Shown here one piece after another: positions 48,001 through 63,000 of a stretch of DNA of 64,000 nucleotides; position 1 is the first letter of the stretch, and each line of letters opens with the position of its first letter. The DNA is from Sinotaia quadrata. Lineage: Eukaryota; Mollusca; Gastropoda; Architaenioglossa; Viviparidae. The notes beneath the pieces are model-generated. The model had not been told where the DNA came from, did not search any database, and saw only the letters and a program-made list of their open reading frames with translations. The position numbers and the translations under genes were made by a program. The stretch is taken from positions 3,690,501 to 3,754,500 of the forward strand of contig CM054182.1 in assembly GCA_028829895.1 (NCBI GenBank), read 5' to 3'.

Positions 48001-51000
48001 TGCTACTATATATGATATTTGTGACTTTCCACTGAAACCCAGTGGCATAACAAATGCTGGGACAATCTGCAAAATGTTACCACTCACCCACCCCCACCTC
48101 ATTTTCCATATGCTCTACAGAGAATCATCTTGTATAGGCCAATGTTGAGTCCTGCTCTGTGTCCTGAGAAAACCTGACTTGAGCATGTGTATTCATTTTT
48201 CAAATTTCAAGTACTTTTTTTTTTTGTTGTTGAAGGAAAAAAATATAGGACCCCTTCTTTTGAAAGGCCCCAAAATACTGCAGGGACAGTAATTACACCA
48301 CTGCTGAAATCACTTAACACATTGTTATAATGTTAAAAATAGATATTCAAATCATCTCCTGATTTGACTTTTTTTGAGACTCTTTTCATTTCTGATTCTA
48401 TGTTTCATTTGTAAAATACTATTTAAAAAATTTTCAATTAATTATGTTAGCATCAGAAGCTCTTATTTGTCTTATCTATGCTATTATTTATTATGGAGCA
48501 GAGAAATGCAAAGTGTACACACAAAAAATCATTAAATCTTAGTTAGAATTAGCATATTTTCTGAATAGGTTCATAGTAATGTAATTAATTTTGATTTTAA
48601 AGTATTCAGCATATTGTTAAAGCAACTAAAATAATTTTTATTTCAGCAGATATTTGTTAGTTTCAAATAACTACATGTTTTTACAGTTCTTAACCCATGT
48701 AGTATTCAAATTGTGTTCATTAGTCAGATTATGTTTAAAAGCATATGCTTGAATTAATTACATTGTATTTGTAAAATTGAATTTTAGGAGCTGGATTTTG
48801 AAAGTTTATAGGCCTATTGAAAAATAAGTTTTGTTGCATATGAATCAATAAATAATACAATTGTATTTGTAGACATAAAAAATATGGTTTGTTAATATTA
48901 AAAGATTACAGCAATACTGGTGGGTTCACCTGTGCTTCCTCCCACCCACATGCACACACACACACACACACACACACACAGGCACATCATCATCTCTATT
49001 GGTACAACTAAACTGGTGTGCTGGGTGAGACTTTTTAAGGACTAGATTCTAGACTGAGGTAGCATTCAACCTTTTTTCCTTCTAAACAATGATACTCTTT
49101 TTTTTTTTTTTTAAGCTCTGTGTATTCCTTAGAGTGATTATATGATATAGTTTGGATGTTGGGAAAACACTCAAATTCAAAATGGAGAGAAAAAATGATG
49201 GTTGCTTATATGACTCCTGGTAAAATCAGAATTGAATCAATCCTGAAGAAAGTGATTTGAACCTGCCATGTGCAAAGATGAACACCATGGGGAGATTTTT
49301 GACTTGCATGTCTGCAAGGCAGGAGTAAGAGAACAATTCTTTGCTTGTAATTTTATGTGGATATTCTATGCCCCCCAATTGAAATGTTTTGGAAACTGGG
49401 AACTTATAACTGACACTTCTCTGCTATGTGTAGGTCAGTTTGTAAAGTTGGGATCTTGAAATTGTATTGAGTGCACTGTTAATTCACTTGCTTATTTTAA
49501 CAAGTATTTAGCAGTTATTATTATGTTTACTTTTATTTATTTATTTTTAAAATAGCACTTTTCTTCAAATTTAAAAAAAATGGATAGCACTTAATATTGA
49601 ATTGATAAAAATTGTATTTAAAATTTTTTGTCCACTTGCAAATAACTTGATGATTATAATAAAAAAATATTTTCCTTTTTTTTTTTTTTTTTTTTTTTTG
49701 GGGGGGTGGGGTGTTAATTTATAAATAAAAGAAATTTTATATATGAGCACAATAGATTTTGACCACATACACTTTCAAAATCTTATAGAACTAGAAGCTA
49801 ATTTGGCATATTAGGAATTTACATGTAAATCATAGAGAATATTTTAATTAAACTGGTGGTTTAAAACAAAAAAATAAGTGATTATGGATTGAATGTTGTA
49901 TGGTTTGAAGTCTTCAATGTACCATCTTTTTATTTTTCTGTATAATTTTGAGCAGTTTTATGCTCATTCTGTATGTTTGTGTAATATATAGAGTATGCAA
50001 CAGATTTTGTTTTTTCTTGTTTGATTTTATTATTTTTCAGTTTTTATAAATAAGAAATACAAGAATAGCTTTAGCACCATCTATAATGTACACTATATTA
50101 GTATACTATACTAAAAATAATGCACTTATTTAATATACATGTAATTGTAAATGTAATTTATATGTGAAAAAGCACATTTAAAATTCAGATAACCATTAAA
50201 AGTAAACCTAAAGTGTAACTAGTGATCATTTAAAACTCATTAATTTTACATGGCACAGTTATTCTTCTCTCTATGCAAATGTATGCTGATCTAGTAGTAA
50301 GTACCTACTCATTCCTGTATTGTAAAATTGTTATTGTTTAAAACCCTTATTTTAGTTTTCTTTGAATTGTCACTACAGTGTCGATTTCAGATAATTTTTG
50401 TTCTAAATTAAAAAGTATGCTATTAAATGATTGAACTTTTGAAGCACGAATCTGTACAGAGAAACAAGAACACAAATATAACTTCTGTTTGGATTGAAGA
50501 TGTAAAGAATATCTCATGAGAATCTTGCTTTATAATAATAATAAATTTAAAATGTATATTTAAATGTTGTATAATTTTACAAGATTATTTTGAAAAAATC
50601 TTGTATCTGCAATATTAAGTTTGCAATGCTTTTTGTCAATAAAATTACCATATGAAATGTTCTATTGCAGTTTGAACTTGATGTAAGGCACTTGAATTTT
50701 TTAAAAATAACTTCACCAGAGTGTAGCCTCAAAACAGTATAGCCATTGTGGTCCAAAATATGAGCCTGCATTTTACCAGCTGATTTTTTTTCCCCCGCTA
50801 CTGAACTGACCCTTTTGCAGCAAAACCCAGGGCTTCCACGAAAATCTCTTGAGAGAAAAATAGTACACATACGTTCAAGTTTCTCATTGTGTTAGTATTG
50901 CTAATTTGCACAGGAATGTGATAAAAATAAATAAGACTTACTTAGTAATTAAGTGAGGTTATCAAAGGGAGCATCATTCAATCAACAATCTGATGAAAAG

Positions 51001-54000
51001 ATAAGATGAATTATATAGAATTTCATGCACAGAGTGAACAGTTCAAAATTCTGCTATGATGTATGCTCCATATACAGGCATGTACATTGCATTTGGTTAG
51101 GTGCTTTTATTTGACTCTTGTTTTCAATTAATTTCATGGTACTTGCTACATACTTGTGAAAACAAAAACTTTGTTGGTGGAATTATTTATCATCAAATAA
51201 GTCATGCTTAAATATGCTTGTAACTAAAATTTTGGTTCACAGAAAGAGGCATCGATTCTTGACTATATTTTAAACACTCACTTAATAGCAAACAACACAC
51301 ACACAAAAAAAAGATAGGGCCCAGCTATTGACCACTTTATAACTATAAATGATTCTGCATTATGTTGGGTCTACATTATTTTTTTTAAATGGGACCATAA
51401 CGTATATTCTGATTAATAAATGTCATGTAGTGTATTGTATTGATTTAATTCACTGGATTTTGATAAAGCTTCAAATTCTGGTAATCAGTAATTAAAATAT
51501 GTGACAGCTGATATATGTGTGTGTGTGTTTTCTAACATCTTGATTTTTAGTGTATGTGTTGTTTTCTTGATATTGCTTTTAAAGTTTCTAACCAGTTTAA
51601 ATTTTAATTGCAGCCAAGTAGACCATACTCACTTGAGATGTTCTGGACATTAAATATTTTAAAGATGACATTTCATTTAATATAAAAGAATCAAAACTTA
51701 TATGTTATTTTTGTTTGTTGATGTGTTTACCAATAGTTGTGCGTCAGTGTAAATTAAAAAAAAAAAAGACTTATTTTTTAAAAAGTTAACATCTAAATGT
51801 GGATAGAACTATTTTGACAGATTTGAAAGTCATGGATGAGAGATCACACATATACAAAATAAAATGCTTATAATGTTAATTAATGTACTTTAAATTATTG
51901 CATTTTCTTTATTTTCATGTATCAATTTTCCTATGCAGATTTATTATTTGCTTATAGTTTAGTACTATTTTGATATACCATAATTGAAGAGTGCTCTGTT
52001 TTCTGTATATAAAATTGTGTTGCAAGAAAATGGAAGTGTCTCTACTTTTCAAAGAGAAATGAGACAAATGTCATGCTGATGTGATTTCAGCAATGTTGTG
52101 AACATGGTTTTCAGTTAAAATTTACATGACATAGACATGGTCAGAGGACAGTATAATGAAAGTTTTGCAGTTAATATAATTTTATTTTTATATATGTTGA
52201 AAAGTTTTATTTTTTTTTAAATTCTGACTTAATTTTGCATCTCTAATCAGTTTTACTCCATTGCTGGACGTATATTTGGGTTTCTTCCTTTCATTTGTTG
52301 TAATTTTATGTATCATCTCATTGTCTAATCTGATCATCATTTAGGTCTCAGTCAGTCTGTGTAAAATGAACATATTGATTTTACCACTATTAATAATAAA
52401 TGTGGGTGTTTACACTTTTCTTTGATTGATTTAATTTTTACTATTTTAGTGTTTGTTAAAACATCGTGTAATTAATCTATATGAATTATGATGCAGCCTT
52501 GTCCCAAAGGTATTATTAACTAAGTTTTATAATTGTGACAATTATAAAAATGATTACTTAAAATAAATTATATACTTTTCTTTCAGGGATAATCTAATTT
52601 TTAAATGCACAGTTTTACTTCACCCCAGTTTTAGCCCCATACATAGACATATTGTTTCTTCTGTCATGATTTCAGTTTTGTTTTATGCATTAAATCAATG
52701 CACTGGTTCTAAAACTGAAAGCAATAAATAAAGAATTTAGAATCTATTTTTGTTTATTGTGATTAAAGATTTCTATCCACTATCCACTTCCTTCTATACC
52801 ATAGTAATACTAATAGTACTACTTTGTACTAATGTTAGGTAATGCTATATATAGTATTATATAAATTATTTATTGTTTGGTTAAGTTTAGAAGATTATAA
52901 TTATTTAAGACATACAAGAATTTAAGATTCTATTTTACTATACTAGTTATGATTCAAGTAAGTAAATTTGAAAATGAATCAAAGCTAAATCAGACTCAGC
53001 AGTTTAATTGTTTGAACAAAAAACACCCTTTTTTCATCTTTATGCTACAATTTTATTGTCTGAAAATAAGTTATTTTTTGTGATTTAGGGTATATTTTAT
53101 GGTAAAAGTAATATATTAAAATTGACCATAGTAATTTGTACATTTTATTTTTATATTTATATTTGGTGCTAAGTAATTATTTTCTACATATTGAATTTGT
53201 TTAGAAAAAAGTAGATTACTGTTAGAATGTTAATTAAAGCCCTCCCCCCCCCCCCCAAACCCAGTCTATATTATCTAGTTATATTTAAATTTTATTTTTA
53301 AAGGCCTGTATCATTTTTATCTCATAATTTCAGTTTTAACTTTTATTATATTTTATTAATTAAACTATACTAGAACTCTGAACTAATTTGGAAAAGTCGA
53401 AACAACATATTTTTCATATCTTTCTTGCGCTTAGTTTGATTTTTATTCCAGTCCTCGCTGAATAATTTGTAATGTTATTGAAGCTTTTAAAAATTGATTA
53501 ATAATAATAATATTATTAAATGCTGATTTAATGGAGAAAAAAATCTGTATTTCCTTTTAGTTGAGACATTAGGTTTTGTATGCTTATTACAGAAGCCTTT
53601 ATATAATTTACAAGTCATACATGTTGAGTGAATGGGTGTTACATAGTGTTTTTTTGATCCCTATTTTCAAGGGAGCAATGTATTGTGGGGCAAAGCTGAC
53701 TTTAGTGCAATACTACAAAGGTGATGAGGGCCTGGCCGTGAGTTGACATTTCTTTTGAAACATGCTCTTGTTTTCAACCAGCAGCTCTGTCACTCAGACA
53801 TATTTTGTGAACAAATGATCCCAACAACACTCATGCTCAGTCACGAACTTTCTTTCGAAATGAAGTTAACTTTCCTGCTGCATTTTGCTATTAATGATTA
53901 AATGAGTTGATTTATGATGGCATTACATGTCATTACAGAAACTCACTCTCCTATTGTAAGTTCAGAGTTTAGTATTACTATTAGTCGGCTATTTAATATG

Positions 54001-57000
54001 AAACCCATTAAGCCTTCATTAAACTGGTATAATTTATATGTTAAAGACCATTTTCAATTTTACTTTTTTCTTCTTGCATTTAAAATATGTTAATACATAT
54101 TTGAATATATTGTAGGTATTACTCAGCACATGCATATTTTGATTGATCAAAAGCATATATGTAGTTTTATGCTCTTTTTCATATAAATATGAAATTTTAA
54201 AAAATAATAAAATTATTACAGTACATTTCGCGTTGAAATATAGACTAATCAGTGTGAGCAGCAGGAAGGTGTTATTCTCTTTATTTATAAACTGTATGAG
54301 AGCCATTCCATTAGTTGTAGCATCAGAGTTAAAATGAAATAATTTTTTTTTTTAAATCAAAAAGTATTTGCAGTACATTGACATTTTTGTCACAAGTGTT
54401 AACAATCTCAAACATGATTACAAATATACATTTTTTAATTGAAAAGATTACATTTATTAGTGTAAAATGTTTGCTAATGAGGTTTGCCTTGGTAAGGGCA
54501 ACCCGAAGAATGTGGAAAGACGTGTTTCTTTTCAGGTGATATATCAATAGCCATTTCCTGATTAGGTGGGTGGCAAGCAACTGCTGATTAAGTTCATCCT
54601 GTGCACCTCTGAGACATGAAGCTTCCAGACATCTTTTCCACAGTGTGTATACTGATGTAGTTTTTAGGACAAAGAGAAATGGTCAGAAAGTCTGGTACTG
54701 GTGGTGAAATAATCATGTTTGTATTGTAGATTGGTTTATATATTCATCTTACAGTCTTATTGATCAGTGATGAGTATACATGCAAAATTCTAACAATCCA
54801 GATTCAAGGGGAAATATGTAAATACTAATAATCTAAGTTAAAGTGGAAATAATCTCTTTATCTGATTGACTATTAAAACTTTGCATCAATAGCATAATTA
54901 AGAGTTGCATTCCCTAATAATCATCAATCACAATAGTAACATTAATGTTCAAGATAGAAGTGGGTGTCTCCTTAAATCAGTATGGCTTACTGTGTATATC
55001 ATTATGGAGGATAAACAATTTTTAAATTTTCAATAAAGATAGTTTTTACTTGTGGACAATAAAAAAATATGTAAATACTTATTACTTATCATAAATACAT
55101 TGGTCTCTGCTTTATGATATTAATTTGTTTCATATATCTTGTATGATGGAATATATCACAATGTAGACTCACTCCATTGTAAACTGCATACTTGTACAGT
55201 GGACTTATTATAGAAAGTCCCTTGTGAAGTAATTTGATCATATATTGAACCAGTTATAAAGGTGGTATCCAGTGTACATACCCTTTGCATAACATCTGCA
55301 ATATTCACATTTGTTTTATAGCAACTTTCTTTAAATATAAGATTTTGCTATAACAGTTATTGCCAAGTGATATTTTTACATTATAAAATGCACATGGATT
55401 ACACTTTTTCTTCATATATATAAGCTCACAAATTCACAATCAGTTGCATATTTGTGAACAAAAAGATATATATGTGCAGCAATAGGAGTGGGCTATTTGG
55501 GAGAAGCATTTCTTGTTGGTATTGATCTTAGGTGTTGATTTGAGAGTAATGTTATAAATAAAGGATCAGGCAGGATGATAGCTAGTTATTTTCTGGTGAT
55601 TCCCAGTGCACTTCCAAGCATGATAAATTTACAAATTCTGAAAACTGCGCTAGTATTTTTACACGTTCTAATTTATTTTTTCAATAAATATGGTGATATG
55701 AATAAATTATTTTCTAACAAGTGTTATTCCTTGCATAACTGCTCAATACAGTAATGTACAGACTGATTATCTTCCACCTTGTCAGCTTGCAAGCCCACCA
55801 ATACCAGATCTTTCTTCAAATTCATCTTTTATTTTTTAAATTTCTGCAAAGTAACATACCATATAGCAGGGTCATCATCAGTGTTCACAGTTCCAGTCAG
55901 CAGATTGAGACTTTTGTCTAAAATTATGCGTGTGTATATAGATGTATATATATATATATACACATACATACATTTTTTTTTTTTGTACAGCATAAGAGAA
56001 GTCTTGATTGGATCAGTTGTTAAAATTACACTAAAAACACTCTCAGCACTTAGAGTGGAATATTGTTCCTTTTTATCTCTAAATATGTAATGTTTTTGAA
56101 TAATATGGTTTATTCTAGGGAATAACTCGAGCTACAAAGTGAAGTTTGATGACCCTCGGGTATGTAAGAGCTTCCTGCTAGGCTGTTGTCCACATGATAT
56201 TCTTGCTAGCACGGTGAGTGTTTTTTTACATTGTGTTTTCTATTTTGCTTTAGCTTCTATCTGGTGGTTCTCAGTGGGTATGTCTAGGATTGGGTACGTA
56301 ACAACACTGTGAGTTGATCTTTTCTTATTTGATTCTTACTAGTTAGAAAATTAAATATATTGTTTATGCTATTGTAGTTTCAAAATAATTTGTTTCACCT
56401 TTTTAGTAATACAGTTATGAAAAAAGTACTTTAGAGTGAAAAATCTTTTAATAAATTAATTCTTTAAAATAACCTAAGAACTATCCAATAATTGCTGTAA
56501 AATTGAGGTGTATCAGACTTGTATATCTCAAGTCTTATTCTACCTGTATTGGACAGTATCCAATAGTCCTAATCATTACATTGTTAAATGATATAAAAGA
56601 TATATAATTTTAATGAACTCAGTCATATCACAGCTTCATATGTAGAAAAGGTTTTCAGTCTGTGTAAATTTAATGTTTTGCAGTATAAATATATATATCA
56701 GATAATGAAATATACATTAATACTGCTCATTTCTAAACTTCATTTAAAGTTATCTTTTGAGCATTCTGAGCTATTGTAGACAGGCCTAAAAATGCATAAG
56801 CATCACTCCATTAATAATCTATATGCTTTTCATTATTTATATTTTAATTTTTATATATATATCACTCTCATTTTTGGCCTTAGAATAAGTCAGCTCTAGA
56901 TACCCCGACAATTACAGATCTTTTCAAAATGTCATGTTGGACACTTCAAACCTTTGATATTTCAAACCCTTATGTTGATCCCTGGAACTTAAATTTAATG

Positions 57001-60000
57001 ATGTTGATATGTCTTGGTAATCTTTGCAGTTTTTAAGATTAAATTGTTTAAGTGGAAGAGGAAGCTCAATTAACTAACTTAAATTAATTTTACTAGTAAA
57101 TCTTATAAAGTAATTCCTCACTAATCGCGGGGTTCCTGAATGTTGCAGAAGGTATATTTACAGTTGTAAAGTTCTTAAGATGCATATAGGATTAGGGGAC
57201 CATGATCTTGAGTAAACCTCTAAAAGCTTTAAATTGATATGAGTGAATCTTTAAAAGCTCAATGTTAAATGTCCACGATTTACCTTTTTTTAAAATTGAG
57301 AACGTGAATGGCAGCACACATTTTTTAGTTGGACATATTTCTAATCAGTGCACCCATTATGAAATGGAAATTGAGAAATACCTTATGGCAGCTATTTGTG
57401 ACTTATTAATTTCCACTGAACTTAATTCGCCAGAGAGGTCAGATTACATTGGGGGAAAATTCATTAAAAAACTGTTAGAGATGTAGATCTGAAACTAATT
57501 GCAATTGATAGAAAAGTTGACACGCACCTATAGTCAAAATATGATACAGATACTTCAACAACTTGTATTGATTTGGTTATGATATAATATCCATACATCT
57601 GTATTTGATTTAACCCCCAATATTTACAAGTCTATTTCTTCGAAAATAACAGTTCGGGGCATCCTCTTTTTTTTAATCATCTTTCAATTAATTTTTGTTT
57701 CATTTCAAAATTCCCATAATTTCATATTGATAAAAAAAACAAACATCAATTTTTAAATGATTTTTAAAAAATAAGATTGAGTCAACTTCATAACTCACCA
57801 AATTTATCCTCATCCCTCAAGAAGAGATGGCTATTTTTCACAAAAAACCCCCAACCTTTTCAAAATCAACCCTGGATCAATAACAAAAAAAAACACAAAA
57901 CAAAATTCAAATATTTTCAGTATGAGATATTCGCTTCCCTCCACCCATACCCCAGAATCGGAGTTGCGCAAATTTTGTGTGTATGTCATAACTCTGGGGA
58001 CCCTTTATCTAATTCTAACTAAATTTTGATATTTTTTACGCGTACATGACATCTACAAGCCTGAATAATTTTACAAGTTTCCATTAATAATTTATAGAGA
58101 CAATTAGCTTCATTACTGCAAAAAATGGCACATTTTTCATTACCACCATCTTGTATGACATTCCTTGTATATTTTTGTATATTTACTAACATTCTGTTGG
58201 TGTTCAAAAGAAGCATCAATTTCCAATTGCTGGACATTAATTGTAAACTTGTACATTCAAAATTTTTCATACTGCATGAGGTTATGTCAAGGTATTTTTA
58301 CCCCAAAATACAAAGTTGAATTTTTTAAATATCTGCAATATTTATTATCCAGAGGACTAACTATATACTGAGCACGATTCTGAAATTAGTTTTAAAACTT
58401 TATAATGCTTTAGGAAATATTTGCATATTTATGAAAAGCACCAATTTCCAAAATTTAATTCTGTAAGTTGAGAAATTTATGTACACCAATACCTGTCTTA
58501 AATATTTTTAGGATATCTTGGAAAACAACAAAAGTTACAGCACTAACAAACATACACATAACAATGAAAGAAATACATTTTTTTGGTCCTACCATTTAAA
58601 TATCTATACTTAAGAAAACAACCAGAATTGGCACACATCAAACTGAATGTATTCTAAAACAGACATGAAAGACAGATTTCAGATGTCTTTGTTAATTCTG
58701 AAGATATTTGTTTTAGCCCATCCACACTCCCAAAATCTGTGAACATTTTCAAAGTTGTACAGTGTCATAACTTGTGAACTGTTTGTCCTATTGTAACTAA
58801 ATTTGGATATGTTGTAGGCAAACACATCCTCTACAAGCTTGAATAATTTGATAATTATTCTTTCATTACTTCTGAAGATAATTAGTTTTATTAGAACGAA
58901 AATTGTTCATTTTCCATGAATGCCATTTTCAACATTGTCACCTGCATGCTCTTGTACATTGCATTGTCACTATATTCAATTTTTTGAAAAATAAGACAAT
59001 TTTTATCGATTTTCCAACAGTAACGCTGATAATATGAGACTTTACATATGCAAGTTTCTCTTGAAACACAGTGTTACTATGTTGGAGCATGGTAGGTTGT
59101 AGTCTTGTACAAAAAATTGTTATTAGCAAATCTGCTGCATTGACCAATCAGAATCTGGTAGACATTTGTGTACCAAATATGGCATATTGCAAGGAATAAA
59201 AAATAGATAAGAGTTGAAATTTGAAATAAATATTTGTAAGTCAAAATTTTATTATAAACCAGTTACAAGGAACTCCACTGCCACTTAGAATTTCAAAACA
59301 ACTTTAGCTGAGCAGGAATGTGCAAAGTATCCCTACTTGGTTTTAGTGCTCTTTATTAGATATGCCAAGCCACTCAAAGTACTGTGTATAATAATGAAAC
59401 GTGTGTGTGTGTGTAATGTATATATTTTAGTGAGTGTTTTGAGTTGGTACGAGGTGGCTCATAAAGATGTGTAATGTATATATTTACTGTGTATGTTAGA
59501 GGGTGTTGGGTTGGTATAGGGTGGTACTGGTAGTAGCTTAGGGATTCACAATTTTTTTGGATAAAATATGGGCACCATTTTTTGATCTAGGTATTCAAAC
59601 TTAAAAATACTTCTTTGCTCATAAATTAAGCACAAAAAAGAAAAAAGATTTCTACCTTCTGGGCTCGGTTTCACGACAGCCGCCCAACTTAGAGCGGAGC
59701 TTTCCCGAAAAGCGCGCTAGTTCCAAACTACTTAGTTGTCACTTCTAGGTAGCGTTTCACGACAGCCAACTAGAAGCGCGCTAAGTAGTTGCCAACTAGA
59801 AGCGTCACATGACTTGTTTATAAATAGATCTATCCCACAATTCAATTTTAACAATGGATGCCGAGCATGGAAATCGTCGCGCACATGATGATAATTTCAC
59901 GCATTCAGAGATCGTTGCTTTAATAGAGGCATACGAATACAGAAAAAAACATCCTACAATCACGACTAAAGAGCTCAGTCACAAACAAATACAAAAAGAA

Positions 60001-63000
60001 TGCATGGGCTGCTGTGATCATGTCAGTGAATGCGTTTTTTACCATTCATCGGTTAGCAGACGAACTTCGCTGTAAATGGTCTAAACTCTAAACTAACAAG
60101 CGAAGCAAAAAGTGATCTTGCTAAAAAGAAAATACCCTAAGACTGGTGGAGAACTCATGTATATTTTTATTCACATTATCAGAAATAAAAGTGCTATATT
60201 CTATTCTCAAAACTATAAACACTAAATCAGTTGTTTGAGGAATAAACTATAATAATTTGTTTAATATTGGATAACCTCTCATTTGACATAAATATTCCTT
60301 GTACAAGAAATGAATTAAACATTTGTATAGAAATTATACAAATTGCAGTTTTAGTCATAAATTATATTTTCTAATTTTTTTTTTATTAACTGTTTAAATA
60401 CTTATTTATTTTAGTTCTCATGTTCATAAAACAATAACTATCATATCTCAAAAATACCTTTGAATGTATGTGATAAATGCAACAGTAAATAAACATGCAA
60501 ACTGAAAACAAAGAATAAAGACTCAAGTTTGTATAATTTATTTTTTTCTTAATAATTATTTTAATCAATTCACATTTAAGCATAAGTCACCATCATAATA
60601 ATATTTAAATGTCTATAAAAATTATGTGTTTATGTGACATGAGTCACCATCATGATAATATTTAAATGTCTATTACTCTATTTGTGTTAAATATGACATG
60701 AGTCACCATCATGATAATATTTAAATGTCTATATGTGTTAATATGACATGAGTCACCATTATGAAATATTTAAATATCTATATGTGTTAAATATGACATG
60801 AGTCACTATCATAATAATATTTAAATGTCTATATGTGTTAAATATGACATGAGTCACCATCATGAAAATATTTAAATGTCTATTACTCTATATGTGTTAA
60901 ATATAACATGAGTCACCATCATGATAATATTTAAATGACTATATGTATTAAATATGACATGAGTCACCATCATATTAATATTCAAATGCCTAGATCTTTT
61001 TGTAAATACTAACTGAAGTTGCAATTTATTTCTCTATCCAGCAGTTGGCAGTGTTAAGTCACATTTTATATTCATCTATATGAATTTTTCCCATCAGGCA
61101 GTGTATACATACACTTTTATTGTTAATGTAAAAGTTAAATATATTTGTAACAACAATGAAATAAATGTAAATTCTTTGAAAATACAAAAACTGTATTTTT
61201 CAGAAAACCAAAACAAAGCTTTTCACCTTTTGAAGATTTACACATAATTCTACTTCTTATTATATTAACTTATACTAATGCATTATTACTATGTAATGTT
61301 TACATAATATATGGCCATTCTTTTTTTTAATTAAAAAATAATCATTAGTTGTAATGTTACAGCTAGATACACATGTCAGTTTGACAGATGATGAGTAGCA
61401 CTGAAAGTTTACTGTATATATTTTTAATGAAAAACAGTGAAACTTAAAAAAAAAAAAATTAAAATGCCGCCACGTTTTTAGCCTTTATATTATAACAATA
61501 TTATAAAATAGAATATATATTTTTCTTTTATTTTCAAAACTCTAACAGTATAATTATGAAATAACTGTACATTTTATTATAATAATTATTACATATGATC
61601 AAATATTACTATCACTAATATAATTTGGTTTAAAATAAACTTAATGCCAATTAAAATTGATATATTATTATTAATACTTTAATAGTCCACTAATGAAAAT
61701 TTCCAGTTATATGATAAAACAATCATTTTTTGTTTTTATCTGTGGCTTTAGAGAGTTTTAAGTTGCATTATAATGAATATACAGATAAATAAAATTAAGG
61801 AAAGATATAAATCATTCTTGAGATTCATGGATTTAGTGGAAACAGAATTGCAAAATTAATTTACTCCTTTCCTTTCACATATGATTGCATAAAAACTACA
61901 CATATTTACATTAAAATAAAATATTTAGAAATGGGTGGTAGAAATAAAATATATGTTCATAGTGATTCATAAATGTTTCTGAGAATATTAAACTATATAC
62001 GATCCCGTGACGGACGATTTCTTCTTTGCCTACGTCTGTGATAGAATTGATGCACGCGTGGCGCCTATTTGTTTGTACCTTAGGTCGGTGCTAGCGAAAG
62101 TTAGAGCTGGTAGGAGCTGCTCCAGTAGTTCCGACCTAATTTAGGCGGCGCGCGCCCAAGTTTGCAGTCGTGAAACACTACCTAGCGCTTAGAAGGAAAC
62201 TAAGCTAGTTGCCACCCAAGTTAGGTCGAAAACCGCGCTAGTTGGCTGTCGTGAAACCGAGCCCTGGTTGTTAATAGCGCCCCCATGATAAACTAACAAT
62301 AAAAAAAAAATTATTCCTCTTTTTGTGGATGTAAAACAAAATGAAAGATTTTTCAGTCTCCTACAGCCAAATCACCTTGCTCTTGTGTATTCCATTGTTA
62401 ATTTTTCTCTCACGTTGCATTTTACTTGAGAGTTTATTGTGTTGTTTCAGTTTAGCACCACCTAAAGCTCTCCAAATTATAAGGATTTATACAGATAACA
62501 GTTCTTAATGTTTGATTGCAAACATTTGAAAATGAGGCACCGTCATGTTCAACTGTTGCTCATGATTTGTTAATCCATGTATGTATCTCTGTGTGCTTAT
62601 ACTTATGGGGGGAAGAGAGAGAGAGAGTAGTAGTTGTGTGCTAACTTTGTATGACATGATAAATTTAATAATGTAATGAGTATTAATTTTATTTGAATAA
62701 AGATGTGCAATTGTACATATTTTACTTTCTAAAAGAATTAGAAAGGAGGAAGCAAGCAGTATTTCTCATCTCATGATTCAGTATCATATGCAATATGTTG
62801 CCTAGTGTGACAGCAAATGTTTCTTGTTGCAGTCTCTGGGTGATCACATGCAAAACTCTCCTAAGAGTTGTTGACATAAAATCTCTTCAGCGATGCTTCA
62901 TCAGATGGCCCCTTTCAAAAGGATAAAAGCTCCCAATATATTTTGATTATAATTTCTTTAAAATTATACTTAATGTGGGGTTCACAAAATATGGGTTGCA

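Larger units (their letters stand above)
45079..56118 (+). other. LUC7L intron 1 (~11 kb)
   Basis: AT-rich with simple repeats: (CA)n 48952-48980, poly(T)-poly(G) 49677-49706, poly(C) ~53242-53255, poly(A) scraps. It holds the hAT MITE at 48040-48303 and a dispersed-repeat copy at 47765-47873. A less AT-rich patch at 53640-53860 shows no coding signature. No exon found. Confidence 0.55.
59662..62263 (+). mobile_element. PIF/Harbinger-like DNA transposon, 2,602 bp, decayed
   Basis: Ends are inverted repeats GGCTCGGTTTCACGACAGCC (59662) and GGCTGTCGTGAAACCGAGCC (ending 62263), perfect over 20 bp, flanked by CTG on both sides (59659-59661 and 62264-62266), a 3-bp duplication as in Harbinger. 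Nested sub-terminal copies of TTTCACGACAGCCAACTAGA-like sequence occur on the left, and CAGTCGTGAAACACTACCTA-like on the right. It contains a Myb/SANT-type relic (59854 on) and an eight-copy minisatellite. I found no recognisable transposase. Confidence 0.8.

Noticed and set aside
50800..50860. CAGGGCTTCCACGAAAATC as a hAT MITE end
   Set aside because: No matching inverted end or target duplication found nearby.
60581..60995. CRISPR-like array (short conserved core with variable stretches)
   Set aside because: The variable stretches are themselves related, and it lies inside a eukaryotic transposon; it is a minisatellite.
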